The position numbers were made by a program, and so were the translations under genes. The notes below the pieces were generated by a model. That model ran no database searches. It worked only from the letters and a program-made list of their open reading frames with translations, and was not told the DNA's origin. Below are positions 1 to 7,116 of a stretch of 7,748 nt of DNA, one piece after another. Positions within the stretch are counted from its first letter, which is position 1. Each line of letters opens with the position of its first letter. Source of the stretch: Prevotella sp. CAG:891 (GTDB lineage Bacteria; Bacteroidota; Bacteroidia; Bacteroidales; Bacteroidaceae); assembly GCA_000437675.1 (NCBI GenBank), contig FR901672.1:1-7748 (forward strand), given 5' to 3'.

Positions 1-78
1 ACAACAGAAAGTAAGGCAGGTAGGCCTGTCTGAAACACATCGAAGGAGTGGTGATTTATCGCACGCTATTTCTAATGG
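1..78. repeat. Left copy of window-terminal inverted repeat
   Basis: The first 40 bases match the reverse complement of the last 40 bases of the window at 39 positions; the one difference is A at 14 against G. Weaker similarity continues to about base 78, including a shared ACGCTATTTCT block at 63-73, giving about 66 matches in 78 columns by hand count with one gap. Bases 14-31 can fold into a 7-bp stem (one G-U pair) with a TAGG loop. No coding potential is seen. It is probably a member of a dispersed non-coding repeat family, but the family is not one I can name. Confidence 0.8.
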
Positions 79-205
79 CTACCTGTAAAAAACATGGTTG
101 CTTCATGCTGTCCACTAAACGCGCAATGCGCTAAATTTTGTTTTTAAACGAGCATTCAAAAGCTTTCTTACAGAAAAAACTGATGAAAAGTTGGTATTTT
201 CTTTG

Positions 206-213
206 TAATTTTG
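206..213 (+). promoter_or_regulatory. Possible Bacteroidota -7 promoter box for the MATE gene
   Basis: The bases TAATTTTG fit the Bacteroidota housekeeping sigma -7 consensus TAnnTTTG. Transcription would start near 220, leaving a leader of about 65 nt before the ATG at 285. No convincing -33 TTTG box lies at the usual spacing, so this rests on one short motif in AT-rich DNA. A looser match, TAAATTTTG at 132-140, has one extra base between its halves. Confidence 0.35.
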
Positions 214-284
214 CCTACGCAAAGTCGCCGAAGGCAATCTTTAGAAAGCCAAAGGTAGACGCTGCTTTAACAACTCGTACATCC

Positions 285-1664
285 ATGAAAGAACAAACTG
301 CGCAATTCAACGTGCTGGCAGAAAAGCCAGTGGGCCGGTTGCTGCTGCAATATGCCCTTCCGGCCATTGTAGCTATGGCTGCAGCATCGGTCTACAACAT
401 TATTGATGGCATATTCATTGGTCAAGGAGTTGGCCCCGAAGCCATTATGGGCTTGGCACTAACCGGTCCGCTCATGTCGCTTACAGCGGCATTCGGTGCT
501 ATGGTCGGTGTGGGTGCTGCTACCTTGATGAGTGTGAAACTCGGACAAAAGGATTATACCACGGCTCAAAGCATCTTGGGCAACGTGCTCATCATGAACT
601 TTGTATTGGGCTTGGTGCTGGGAGGCACACTGCTGCTATTCATCGACCCTATCCTGCGGTTCTTCGGTGCCAGTGACACCACACTTCCCTACTCGCGCGA
701 CTTTATGTCGGTCATTTTGCTGGGAAATGTTATCACCCACATCTATCTGGGGCTCAATGCCATGTTGCGTTCAACCAATCGACCGCAAAAGGCTATGCTC
801 AGTACCATCGGTACCGTAGTGCTAAACTGCTGCTTTGCGCCTTTGTTCATCTTTGTGTTCGATTGGGGCATTAGCGGTGCAGCCTTTGCCACTATCCTTG
901 CCCAGTTCGTGATGCTTATGTGGCAATTAAAACTGTTTAGCAACAAGGCCGACCTTATTCACCTGAACCGACGCATCATGCGCTTCAAACCGCAAATCGT
1001 AAAGGAGTCATTGATTGTCGGGTTGCCTCAGTTTCTGATTAACCTGTGTGCCTGTCTGGTCGCGGCCATGATGACACGCAGCCTCACCACGTATGGGGGC
1101 GACACTGCTGTTGGAGCATTCGGCATTGCCAACCGTCTGCTGCTGTTCATCGTTATGGTAGTTATCGGCCTTAACCAGGCCATGCAACCCATTGCAGGCT
1201 ATAATTTCGGTGCAAAGCGTTACGACCGCGTCATCAGCGTGCTGAAACGTACCTTGGTTGTTGGCACTGGCATCACACTGACGGGCTTCATAACCGGCAC
1301 CTTTTTTGCCACTCCCTTTGCTCGCTTGTTTGCCAAGGATTCGCCCGAACTCATCGAAATGTCGGCCCACGCACTGAGCTGCATGGTTATGATGTTTCCT
1401 ATCGTAGGTTTGCAAATTGTGTCGACGGCGTTTTTCCAAAGCATCGGCTATGCTGGCAAAAGTATTTTTCTTTCGCTCACGCGTCAGCTGATTTTCCTGG
1501 TTCCGGCCATATTCATTTTGCCTCACGTTTTCAACGATCCGCTCGAAGGCTTGTGGCATGCAGGCCCTGTGGCCGATGGGTTGGCTTCGATTCTGGCTAT
1601 CACGCTGCTCATTAGGCAAGTTCGCCTTTTCAAACAGCAAATAACTTCCACAATTCAGGAATAA
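285..1664 (+). CDS. MATE family multidrug efflux transporter, MepA-like
   Basis: This encodes a 459-residue inner-membrane protein of the MATE (multidrug and toxin extrusion) family, which exports cationic drugs and dyes using a Na+ or H+ gradient. Hydrophobic segments run through the whole length in a pattern consistent with 12 transmembrane helices. Recognisable family segments include IDGIFIGQGVG (about residues 40-50), MLRSTNRPQKAM (160-171), the pseudo-repeat IANRLLLF (281-288), and QPIAGYNFGAKRYDRV (301-316). These point to the MepA-like branch. The frame stays open upstream to a TTG at 138, but that extension is not MATE-like. The ATG at 285 begins just before the expected first helix and gives the usual family length of about 450. 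The next gene starts 78 nt downstream and could share the transcript. The real substrate cannot be read from the sequence. Confidence 0.93.
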   Translation: MKEQTAQFNVLAEKPVGRLLLQYALPAIVAMAAASVYNIIDGIFIGQGVGPEAIMGLALTGPLMSLTAAFGAMVGVGAATLMSVKLGQKDYTTAQSILGNVLIMNFVLGLVLGGTLLLFIDPILRFFGASDTTLPYSRDFMSVILLGNVITHIYLGLNAMLRSTNRPQKAMLSTIGTVVLNCCFAPLFIFVFDWGISGAAFATILAQFVMLMWQLKLFSNKADLIHLNRRIMRFKPQIVKESLIVGLPQFLINLCACLVAAMMTRSLTTYGGDTAVGAFGIANRLLLFIVMVVIGLNQAMQPIAGYNFGAKRYDRVISVLKRTLVVGTGITLTGFITGTFFATPFARLFAKDSPELIEMSAHALSCMVMMFPIVGLQIVSTAFFQSIGYAGKSIFLSLTRQLIFLVPAIFILPHVFNDPLEGLWHAGPVADGLASILAITLLIRQVRLFKQQITSTIQE

Positions 1665-1742
1665 ATCTCTCATCTACATATATCGGAGGCGGTTCCTTAA
1701 TCAGGTTCCAGCCTAAGTTTTTGTTTTCAAAAAATGTTCATT

Positions 1743-2369
1743 ATGCAACCATTCGTCATTAACATAGGGCGTCAGCTCGGAAGCGGCGGACGCGCCATCG
1801 GCCGATTGTTGGCCAAAGATTTGGGCATCAATTACTACGATCGCGAAATTCTGCTGCTTGCTGCCAAAGAAAGCGGGTTTACACCCGAAATCTTTGAACG
1901 TAGCGACGAAAAAAATCACTTTCTGCGCACCTTGGGCAATATCATACCCTTTGTGGGCGGAAGTGAATCGTTCTACAACAACGAACTGTCTAACGAAAAC
2001 CTGTTTCGCATTCAAAGCGAGGCTATTCAAAAGGCAGCCGATGAACATTCCTGCATTTTCATTGGCCGTTGTGCTGACTATGTGCTGCGCAATCATCCGC
2101 GTTGTGTCAACGTGTTCATCGCGGCTAATATTGCCGACCGCGTACGCCGCATTCAGGAACAAATGCAATGCGATGAACTGCGTGCACTCGAATTAGCCGA
2201 AAAGGGCGACCGACAACGTGCCGACTACTACAACTTTTACAGTTCTGGCACCTGGGGAGCTGCCGATACCTATCATTTGTGCATCAACTCTTCGGTGTTG
2301 GGCATTGAGCAAACAGCCGATTTCGTCAAGCAGTTTGTGATTAAAAAGTTAGGGCTTGAGCAAGGCTGA
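1743..2369 (+). CDS. Cytidylate kinase-like family protein
   Basis: This encodes a cytosolic protein of about 208 residues resembling the cytidylate kinase-like P-loop family common in Bacteroidota and Firmicutes. The nucleotide-binding loop is GRQLGSGG (residues 9-16), which has Gly where classical kinases have the Walker A Lys; this is normal for the family. Other matching landmarks are YYDRE (31-35), IFIGRCADYVL (105-115), an Arg-rich RVRRI lid-like segment (133-137), and the D..R..YY..Y pattern (156-165). By analogy it would phosphorylate a nucleoside monophosphate, but the substrate is not established for this family and it should not be equated with housekeeping Cmk. An ATG at 1734 lies in the same frame, three codons upstream. 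I prefer 1743 because relatives begin two or three residues before the first beta strand (FVINIGRQ). No Shine-Dalgarno sequence is close; the upstream region is A/T-rich. Confidence 0.85.
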   Translation: MQPFVINIGRQLGSGGRAIGRLLAKDLGINYYDREILLLAAKESGFTPEIFERSDEKNHFLRTLGNIIPFVGGSESFYNNELSNENLFRIQSEAIQKAADEHSCIFIGRCADYVLRNHPRCVNVFIAANIADRVRRIQEQMQCDELRALELAEKGDRQRADYYNFYSSGTWGAADTYHLCINSSVLGIEQTADFVKQFVIKKLGLEQG

Positions 2370-2431
2370 ATGCGCCCTTTGCGTTGAACTGTTAACTACC
2401 TACTTTCAAACACAAAAACATTTTCAACCTT

Positions 2432-3088
2432 ATGAAGAAAATACTTTTCCTTCTCATAGCGTTGGCTTTCAGCTTTGCCGCTCCTGCCAATGCACAGCAA
2501 AACCAACAGCTGCGCCGCAGCCGTTCCATCTTTTTGTATCCGGAATTTCAAAAAGCAAAAATACGCCAATCCTTTGGCCGATTTGTCGAAGCCGAAGCCA
2601 ACATCTATCTTAAGGATGCGTCGTTGGTCTACAAAGAAAATGGCAAAATCATGCGTGCCTATACCAAGGGCATATTTGGCGTAACCTTTGCCGATACGGC
2701 GGAATACGTCAAGGTGGATTCTGTCATGGCGCGCGTCGTAGCTAAAAAGGGCTTCAACTCGCTGCTCTGCAAAACAACGGTCAACATGGCGCGTTACCGC
2801 GAAGAGGAAAGCGGGGGCTCGGGCATGGACTTTTTTGAAATGTCGGACTTCAACGTGTTCATGAACATGAACGATGACCAGCGCGATGACGACCTGGGCA
2901 TTCCCTTGCAGGACAAATATTATTTCAGCGTGAAGGGCTTCATCGTTCCGGCTAACGAATCGGACTTTAAAAAGAGCATGGATCCGGCTAAGGAGGCGCA
3001 GTTCAAGGAACTTATGAAGGACCGCTTCTGGAGCTGGCGCGACCCTAAATCGCTGCAAATGCTACTCGATTTTTTGCCTGAAAAATAG
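2432..3088 (+). CDS. Secreted protein of unknown function with signal peptide
   Basis: This encodes 218 residues that I cannot assign to a characterised family. The N-terminus is a clear type I signal peptide: MKK, a hydrophobic stretch, then probable cleavage after ANA at residue 21. That leaves a mature protein of about 197 residues with no Cys lipobox, so it is likely periplasmic or surface-exposed. The mature part starts with a basic stretch (LRRSRS). A segment around residues 33-100 follows, with alternating hydrophobic residues (LYPEFQKAKI, NIYLKDASLVYKENGK, YVKVDSVMARVVA), which suggests beta strands. This layout recalls small exported Bacteroidota proteins whose strands describe a filled or decorated surface, but that is only a resemblance. 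The C-terminus is charged and helical, with WSWRDPKSLQ near 203-212. The gene lies 62 nt after the kinase-like gene and is followed by a hairpin-rich gap. The ATG at 2432 is fixed by the signal peptide. Confidence 0.8.
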   Translation: MKKILFLLIALAFSFAAPANAQQNQQLRRSRSIFLYPEFQKAKIRQSFGRFVEAEANIYLKDASLVYKENGKIMRAYTKGIFGVTFADTAEYVKVDSVMARVVAKKGFNSLLCKTTVNMARYREEESGGSGMDFFEMSDFNVFMNMNDDQRDDDLGIPLQDKYYFSVKGFIVPANESDFKKSMDPAKEAQFKELMKDRFWSWRDPKSLQMLLDFLPEK

Positions 3089-3094
3089 GCCGTG

Positions 3095-3170
3095 ACCTTC
3101 CTGCGCGTCCGAAATTTACAACCTCGCACGTTCTGTGTGTTGGTGACAATGTTTGGCCGTGCAGGAAGGT
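3095..3170 (+). terminator. Long imperfect hairpin after the secreted-protein gene
   Basis: ACCTTCCTGC at 3095-3104 is perfectly complementary to GCAGGAAGGT at 3161-3170. The pairing can continue inward for about ten more positions with two G-U pairs and one mismatch, leaving a loop of roughly 36 nt. It starts 7 nt after the stop codon at 3088, a natural place for transcription termination or 3'-end protection. No T-run follows the right arm, so a classical intrinsic terminator is not well supported. It could instead be a processing site or a structured leader. Confidence 0.4.
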
Positions 3171-3189
3171 TGTTCTGCCAAACTGTTAC

Positions 3190-3223
3190 ATTCGGCTAAC
3201 CTTTGTAGGATTTCGTGCCGAAT
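3190..3223 (+). promoter_or_regulatory. Inverted repeat enclosing a weak -7-like box ahead of the S41 gene
   Basis: ATTCGGC at 3190-3196 and GCCGAAT at 3217-3223 are perfect inverted repeats 20 nt apart. The intervening bases hold TAACCTTTG (3197-3205), an imperfect form of the Bacteroidota -7 box TAnnTTTG, about 57 nt before the start codon at 3262. This could be a promoter with an operator-like palindrome. Alternatively it is a terminator hairpin, since a run of six T follows at 3231-3236. The sequence alone does not decide. Confidence 0.35.
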
Positions 3224-3261
3224 AATCAGATTTTTTCCGTCTACTACTGTAAACCATCGTC

Positions 3262-4338
3262 ATGCGTAAACATTGTTTCCTACGGTTTGCCTGCTTTATC
3301 CGGCTTCGTTTGTCCCTGCTGTTTGTTGCTGTGGTAGCCTTGTTCGCTTCGTGCGTCACACAGGATGTGCCCGACAACACGCGCCGGGGTAATTTCGAGG
3401 CACTTTGGCAAACGCTCGATCAGCATTACTGCTTTTTCGACTATAAAAACGAGGCGTATGGGCTCAACTGGAACGAGGTGTATCAAAAGTACGCTCCGCA
3501 AATCAGCGAACAGATGAGCGACAAACAGCTGTTCGAGGTGTTGGCCAATATGACATACGAACTGCGCGATGGGCACGTCAACCTCTACGCAGCGCACGAT
3601 GTGGCGCGCTACGGCGACTGGTTCGACCGTTACCCCATGAACCAAAGCGACTCGCTTGAACGGATTTACCTGGGTGCGTCGCACGACTACGAATCGGCAG
3701 CAGGACTGAAATATCGTATCCTTGCCGACAACATGGGCTATGTGCGCTGTTCTTCGTTCCAGTTGCTGTTTGGCGATGGTAATCTGCACGAGGTGATGCG
3801 TAAACTGGCCACTTGCGACGGACTGATTGTTGACGTGCGTAGCAACGGTGGCGGACTACTTACAGCGGCCGAAAAGTTGGCTTCGCTCTTTGTCAACGAA
3901 CCCATAACGGGGGCATACATTTGCCACAAAACAGGCACGGGGCACAACGATTTTTCGGCACCGCAGCCCATCAGTATCGAACCCTTCGTGGGCTTTCGCT
4001 GGCAAAAACCGGTGGCGGTGCTTACGAACCGCCGTACTTACAGCGCGGCTAACTCGTTTGTCATGTTTCTGAAAGGTTTACCGCAAGTAACCGTTGTGGG
4101 TGACTTTACCGGGGGTGGTGCGGGAATGCCTTTTTCCGCCGAGCTACCCAATGGTTGGAGTGTGCGCTTTTCGGCCTGTCCCATGTTTACTCGCGATATG
4201 CAGCAAACGGAACTGGGCATCGAACCGGACGTGAAGGTGGACATTGCACCGGCTGACTATGCACGGGGCATCGATACGATCATCGAAACGGCACGCCGCC
4301 TGCTGAAGGAGAAAACTCTTTTGAATTACAACAAATAA
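3262..4338 (+). CDS. S41 family peptidase, exported lipoprotein
   Basis: This encodes a 358-residue serine peptidase of family S41 (tail-specific protease / tricorn-core type), probably anchored in the envelope and degrading proteins or peptides there. The N-terminus has positive charges, a hydrophobic segment and a lipobox ending LFASC, with Cys31 as the lipidated residue. A helical N-terminal part (NFEALWQTLDQHYCFFD, 44-60) leads to LRDGHVNLY (101-109), whose His105 fits the catalytic His of the tricorn-like branch. The core follows with VRSNGGG (192-198) and TNRRTYSAANSF (255-266), where Ser261 is the likely nucleophile. GGGAGMP (284-290) and LGIEPDV (318-324) are also family-typical. I see no PDZ domain, and there is no Lys at the Ser+25 position used by CtpA-type enzymes, which favours the tricorn-like mechanism. 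A 173-nt gap separates it from the gene before. Substrate is unknown. Confidence 0.9.
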   Translation: MRKHCFLRFACFIRLRLSLLFVAVVALFASCVTQDVPDNTRRGNFEALWQTLDQHYCFFDYKNEAYGLNWNEVYQKYAPQISEQMSDKQLFEVLANMTYELRDGHVNLYAAHDVARYGDWFDRYPMNQSDSLERIYLGASHDYESAAGLKYRILADNMGYVRCSSFQLLFGDGNLHEVMRKLATCDGLIVDVRSNGGGLLTAAEKLASLFVNEPITGAYICHKTGTGHNDFSAPQPISIEPFVGFRWQKPVAVLTNRRTYSAANSFVMFLKGLPQVTVVGDFTGGGAGMPFSAELPNGWSVRFSACPMFTRDMQQTELGIEPDVKVDIAPADYARGIDTIIETARRLLKEKTLLNYNK

Positions 4339-4353
4339 TTCCAACATTTTCGT

Positions 4354-4361
4354 TAACTTTG
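4354..4361 (+). promoter_or_regulatory. -7 promoter box for the holB-ricT-gldH unit
   Basis: TAACTTTG is a perfect match to the Bacteroidota -7 consensus TAnnTTTG and sits 16 nt after the S41 stop codon. Transcription would begin near 4368, giving a leader of about 127 nt before the holB ATG at 4495. I see no good TTTG -33 box at about 19 nt; the nearest TTTG, at 4320-4323, is 30 nt away. Just after the expected start is a small hairpin, GTTGC-ACC-GCAAC at 4377-4389. The last 30 nt before holB are very A/T-rich with a run of eight T, which suits SD-independent initiation. Confidence 0.5.
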
Positions 4362-4494
4362 CTAATCGCAATTTAGGTTGCACCGCAACATAGCTTTGAT
4401 CATACGGTCAAAACTCTGTATTCGCTCTGCACAAACCTTGCTTTCCGCGAATTTAAATTGTGTCACAGCCTCATTTTTTTTAAAACATTTATTC

Positions 4495-5628
4495 ATGCAA
4501 TTCAGCGATGTGATAGGCCAACCCGAGGCCAAAAAACAAATTCAGCGCATGTTGGCAGAACAACGCGTACCCCATGCTCTGCTCTTTGCCGGACCCGAAG
4601 GTTGCGGCAAACTGCCTATGGCTCTGGCACTCGCACAACGTCTGCTTTGCCAAACCCCCACTCCCGAGGGTAATGCCTGCGGTGAATGTAAAAACTGCCG
4701 CATGGCGTCGAAACTGGCACACCCTGATTTGCATTTCACCTTTCCCATTATCAAACCTGCCGGAACCAGTGCATCGGGTGCCGTCAGCGATTTGTTTATT
4801 GATGAATGGAGGGAATTGATTAAAGAAAAACCCTACTTCACCAAACAGGAATGGCTCAAACGAATGGGGGTCGAAAACCAACAGGCTATCATTGCCGTGG
4901 CCGAAGCGAACAATATCATCGGGAAACTGCTAAATGTCAGTTCGCAGGGTGGAAAACGGGTCATCATTATGTGGCTGGCCGAACAAATGAACACTGAAGC
5001 AGCGAATAAACTGCTCAAAATCCTTGAAGAACCGCCACACGACACGCACTTCATACTGACGGCCACCCACACCGAAAAAATGCTCGACACCATTCTCAGC
5101 CGTACACAGCGCATTGATTTCGGCCCCATCGCTCCGGCTGACATACAAATGGCCTTGCAGCAACAGTGCGGACTGCAACCCGACGATGCACACTTCATTG
5201 CCCGCGCTGCAAAGGGCAGTTTTACGCAGGCTCTCGACCAAGTGAGCATGAACGCTGACACGGCTCAGTTTTTCGATATGTTCGTGCTGCTCATGCGCCT
5301 GTGTTACATGCGAAAAATAAAGGATCTTCACGAATGGTCGGAACAGGTGTCGCAGTGGGGACGAGAAAAACAAAAGGCATTTCTCGAATACGCACAGCGC
5401 TTGGTACGCGAAAACTTTATCTACAATTTCCGCCTGCCCGACCTTAATTACATGAACCGCGAAGAAACGAATTTCTCCGTTAACTTTGCCCGCTTTATCA
5501 ACGAAAGGAATGTAATCGGCATCAGCAACGAAATTGCCGAGGCTCAACGCGACATTGAGCAGAACGTTAATCCGCGCATGGTTTTCTTCGACTTTACGCT
5601 CAAAATGATTGTACTGCTCATTCAATAA
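4495..5628 (+). CDS. holB: DNA polymerase III subunit delta' (clamp loader)
   Basis: This encodes 377 residues matching the delta' subunit of the DNA polymerase III clamp loader, the AAA+ complex that loads the beta sliding clamp at replication forks. The AAA+ fold begins with the FSDVIGQ start (3-9) and a Walker A motif GPEGCGK (33-39). A four-Cys zinc module follows: Cys52, Cys62, Cys65 and Cys68. MNTEAANKLLKILEEP (165-180) is the classic delta'/gamma signature, and the SRC arginine-finger motif appears as SRT (202-204). Between the zinc module and this signature is a longer insertion (about 84-150) with PIIKP, as is usual in Bacteroidota homologues. The C-terminal half is helical and fits the collar domain. 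The frame is open upstream to a TTG at 4378, but conserved similarity begins at the ATG at 4495. It ends 10 nt before ricT, with which it is surely co-transcribed. Confidence 0.94.
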   Translation: MQFSDVIGQPEAKKQIQRMLAEQRVPHALLFAGPEGCGKLPMALALAQRLLCQTPTPEGNACGECKNCRMASKLAHPDLHFTFPIIKPAGTSASGAVSDLFIDEWRELIKEKPYFTKQEWLKRMGVENQQAIIAVAEANNIIGKLLNVSSQGGKRVIIMWLAEQMNTEAANKLLKILEEPPHDTHFILTATHTEKMLDTILSRTQRIDFGPIAPADIQMALQQQCGLQPDDAHFIARAAKGSFTQALDQVSMNADTAQFFDMFVLLMRLCYMRKIKDLHEWSEQVSQWGREKQKAFLEYAQRLVRENFIYNFRLPDLNYMNREETNFSVNFARFINERNVIGISNEIAEAQRDIEQNVNPRMVFFDFTLKMIVLLIQ

Positions 5629-5638
5629 GCTCTTTACT

Positions 5639-7114
5639 ATGACCGACAATACACCCCAAAATCCGGAGGCTTTCAGCGAAACGCCTCTCGAGAACAACCA
5701 TACAAACCCGCAGTTCGAACACTTGCAATATGCCTGGGGCGATGCAGCCCTGAGAGGCATTGCAGCAGCCGGATGCGGACGCAGCGACCGCCAGCTCAAT
5801 ACTTTCGACTATCTGGCCGACGTGCCTGGCAACCTTGATACCACTGACTTCGTCGAGGTGCAATTCAAAAACACGCGAAAGGGTTTTTACCGCAACGACA
5901 ACCATCTGCCGCTCGAAAAAGGCGACATCGTGGCCGTCGAAGCACAGCCCGGTCACGATATTGGCGTTATTACGCTGACCGGTAAACTGGTACTGCTGCA
6001 AATGCAAAAGGCTAACCTAAAACCGGGCACCGAAATTAGACGCGTCTACCGTAAGGCCAGACAAACCGACCTCGAAAAATTCGAGGAAGCGAAAAGTCGC
6101 GAACACCAAACGATGATTCGCTCGCGACAAATTGCCAAGGAACTGGAACTGCAAATGAAAATTGGCGACGTCGAATACCAAGGCGACGGCAACAAAGCCA
6201 TTTTCTATTACATTGCCGACGCACGTGTCGACTTCAGAAAGCTCATCAAGGTGCTGGCCGACGCTTTCCACGTACGCATCGAAATGAAGCAGATTGGTGC
6301 ACGTCAGGAGGCCGGACGCATTGGCGGCATCGGTCCCTGCGGTCGCGAACTCTGCTGTGCCACCTGGATGAAAAACTTCAATTCCGTCAGCACCGCTGCT
6401 GCACGCTTTCAGGACATCACGCCCAATCCGCAGAAACTCGCGGGTCAGTGTGCCAAACTGAAATGCTGCCTGAACTACGAGGTAGACACGTACATGGAAG
6501 CGGCTCGCAAACTTCCCGAACGCAATGTACCGCTCGAAACCGTCGATGCCACGTTCTACTTTTTCAAGGCCGACACGCTGGCTGGTACGGTAACATACAG
6601 CTCTGACCGCCGAATGGCTGCCAACCTCGTAACCATCACTGCCGAACGAGCCAAGGATATCATCGAACTCAATGCTGTGGGCGAAAAGCCTTTCAACCTT
6701 ATCGAAGAGGAAACGGCTATACCGCAAGGTCCTATCGACTTGGCAGAACAGGACGACCTGACACGCTTCGACAAATCAAAACGTAAGAACAACCGCAACA
6801 AACGCCAGGGTAAAGAGCGAAACGGTAACAACCGTAACCGCGAACGCAATGAGCAACGCGGTGAACGCAATGAGCAACGCGGCGCACGCGACAACAACCG
6901 ACGCGAACGCAACGAGCAACGCGGTGAGCGCAACGAGCAACGCAGCGCACGCGACAATAACCGACGTGAGCGCAACGAACAACGAGGTGAACGCAACGAG
7001 CAGCGCGACAATGCTGCACCACGCCGCGAAAACCGTGAACAGCGCGACAACAAGCAGCAGCCTAATCGTCCTGCTACCAATGGCGCACAGCGTAACAAAC
7101 CATCGGCCAAGTAA
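5639..7114 (+). CDS. ricT: PSP1-domain iron-sulfur protein RicT (YaaT family)
   Basis: This encodes 491 residues with a core typical of RicT/YaaT. In Bacillus subtilis RicT works with RicA and RicF in an Fe-S-carrying complex that assists RNase Y in mRNA maturation. The core runs from about residue 70 (FVEVQFKNTRKGFYRN) through the PSP1 region (about 130-225, including VDFRKLIKVLADAFHVRIEMKQIG) to the Cys cluster GPCGRELCC (232-240). C271 and LKCC (274-277) follow. Cys234, 239, 240, 271, 276 and 277 are candidate [4Fe-4S] ligands. Residues 1-69 are a poorly conserved extension. From about 378 the protein becomes an Arg/Asn/Glu/Gln-rich, presumably disordered tail containing tandem heptads (see the repeat entry). 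The ATG at 5639 is 10 nt after holB; an earlier TTG inside holB is unlikely. Whether RicA and RicF partners exist in this organism cannot be seen here. Confidence 0.93.
   Translation: MTDNTPQNPEAFSETPLENNHTNPQFEHLQYAWGDAALRGIAAAGCGRSDRQLNTFDYLADVPGNLDTTDFVEVQFKNTRKGFYRNDNHLPLEKGDIVAVEAQPGHDIGVITLTGKLVLLQMQKANLKPGTEIRRVYRKARQTDLEKFEEAKSREHQTMIRSRQIAKELELQMKIGDVEYQGDGNKAIFYYIADARVDFRKLIKVLADAFHVRIEMKQIGARQEAGRIGGIGPCGRELCCATWMKNFNSVSTAAARFQDITPNPQKLAGQCAKLKCCLNYEVDTYMEAARKLPERNVPLETVDATFYFFKADTLAGTVTYSSDRRMAANLVTITAERAKDIIELNAVGEKPFNLIEEETAIPQGPIDLAEQDDLTRFDKSKRKNNRNKRQGKERNGNNRNRERNEQRGERNEQRGARDNNRRERNEQRGERNEQRSARDNNRRERNEQRGERNEQRDNAAPRRENREQRDNKQQPNRPATNGAQRNKPSAK
6842..7009 (+). repeat. 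21-bp tandem repeat encoding an Arg-rich heptad tail in ricT
   Basis: Residues 402-457 of RicT consist of eight consecutive seven-residue units: six of the ERNEQRG type and two of the ARDNNRR type. They are arranged as a higher-order 63-bp (21-residue) unit of two ERNEQRG-like heptads plus one ARDNNRR. Two full 63-bp units lie at about 6839-6901 and 6902-6964, followed by a partial third. By hand count the first two differ at 5 of 63 bases, four of them synonymous. The third differs from the second at 6 of 42, all synonymous. Copy-number change would keep the reading frame. A long open frame on the opposite strand here is a by-product of the repeat. Confidence 0.92.
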
Positions 7115-7116
7115 GC

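Noticed and set aside
119..132. GCGC-rich quasi-palindrome near 121-131 as an operator or hairpin
   Set aside because: The perfect stem is only four or five bases with almost no loop, within what chance would give.
138..284. Upstream extension of the MATE frame from a TTG start
   Set aside because: The 49 extra residues are not MATE-like and overlap the possible promoter box at 206-213; the ATG at 285 gives the normal family length.
1008..1673. Long - strand open frame opposite the MATE gene
   Set aside because: Low-complexity composition with no recognisable domain, fully inside a well-supported gene. Other - strand frames (for example 2396-3058 and 4930-5799) were rejected for the same reason.
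1685..1689. GGAGG as a Shine-Dalgarno sequence
   Set aside because: It lies about 50 nt before the next start codon with no nearer ATG, too far to act as a ribosome binding site.
6842..7009. CRISPR-like array
   Set aside because: The repeats are directly adjacent with a 21-bp coding period and no unique spacers, and they are in frame within ricT.
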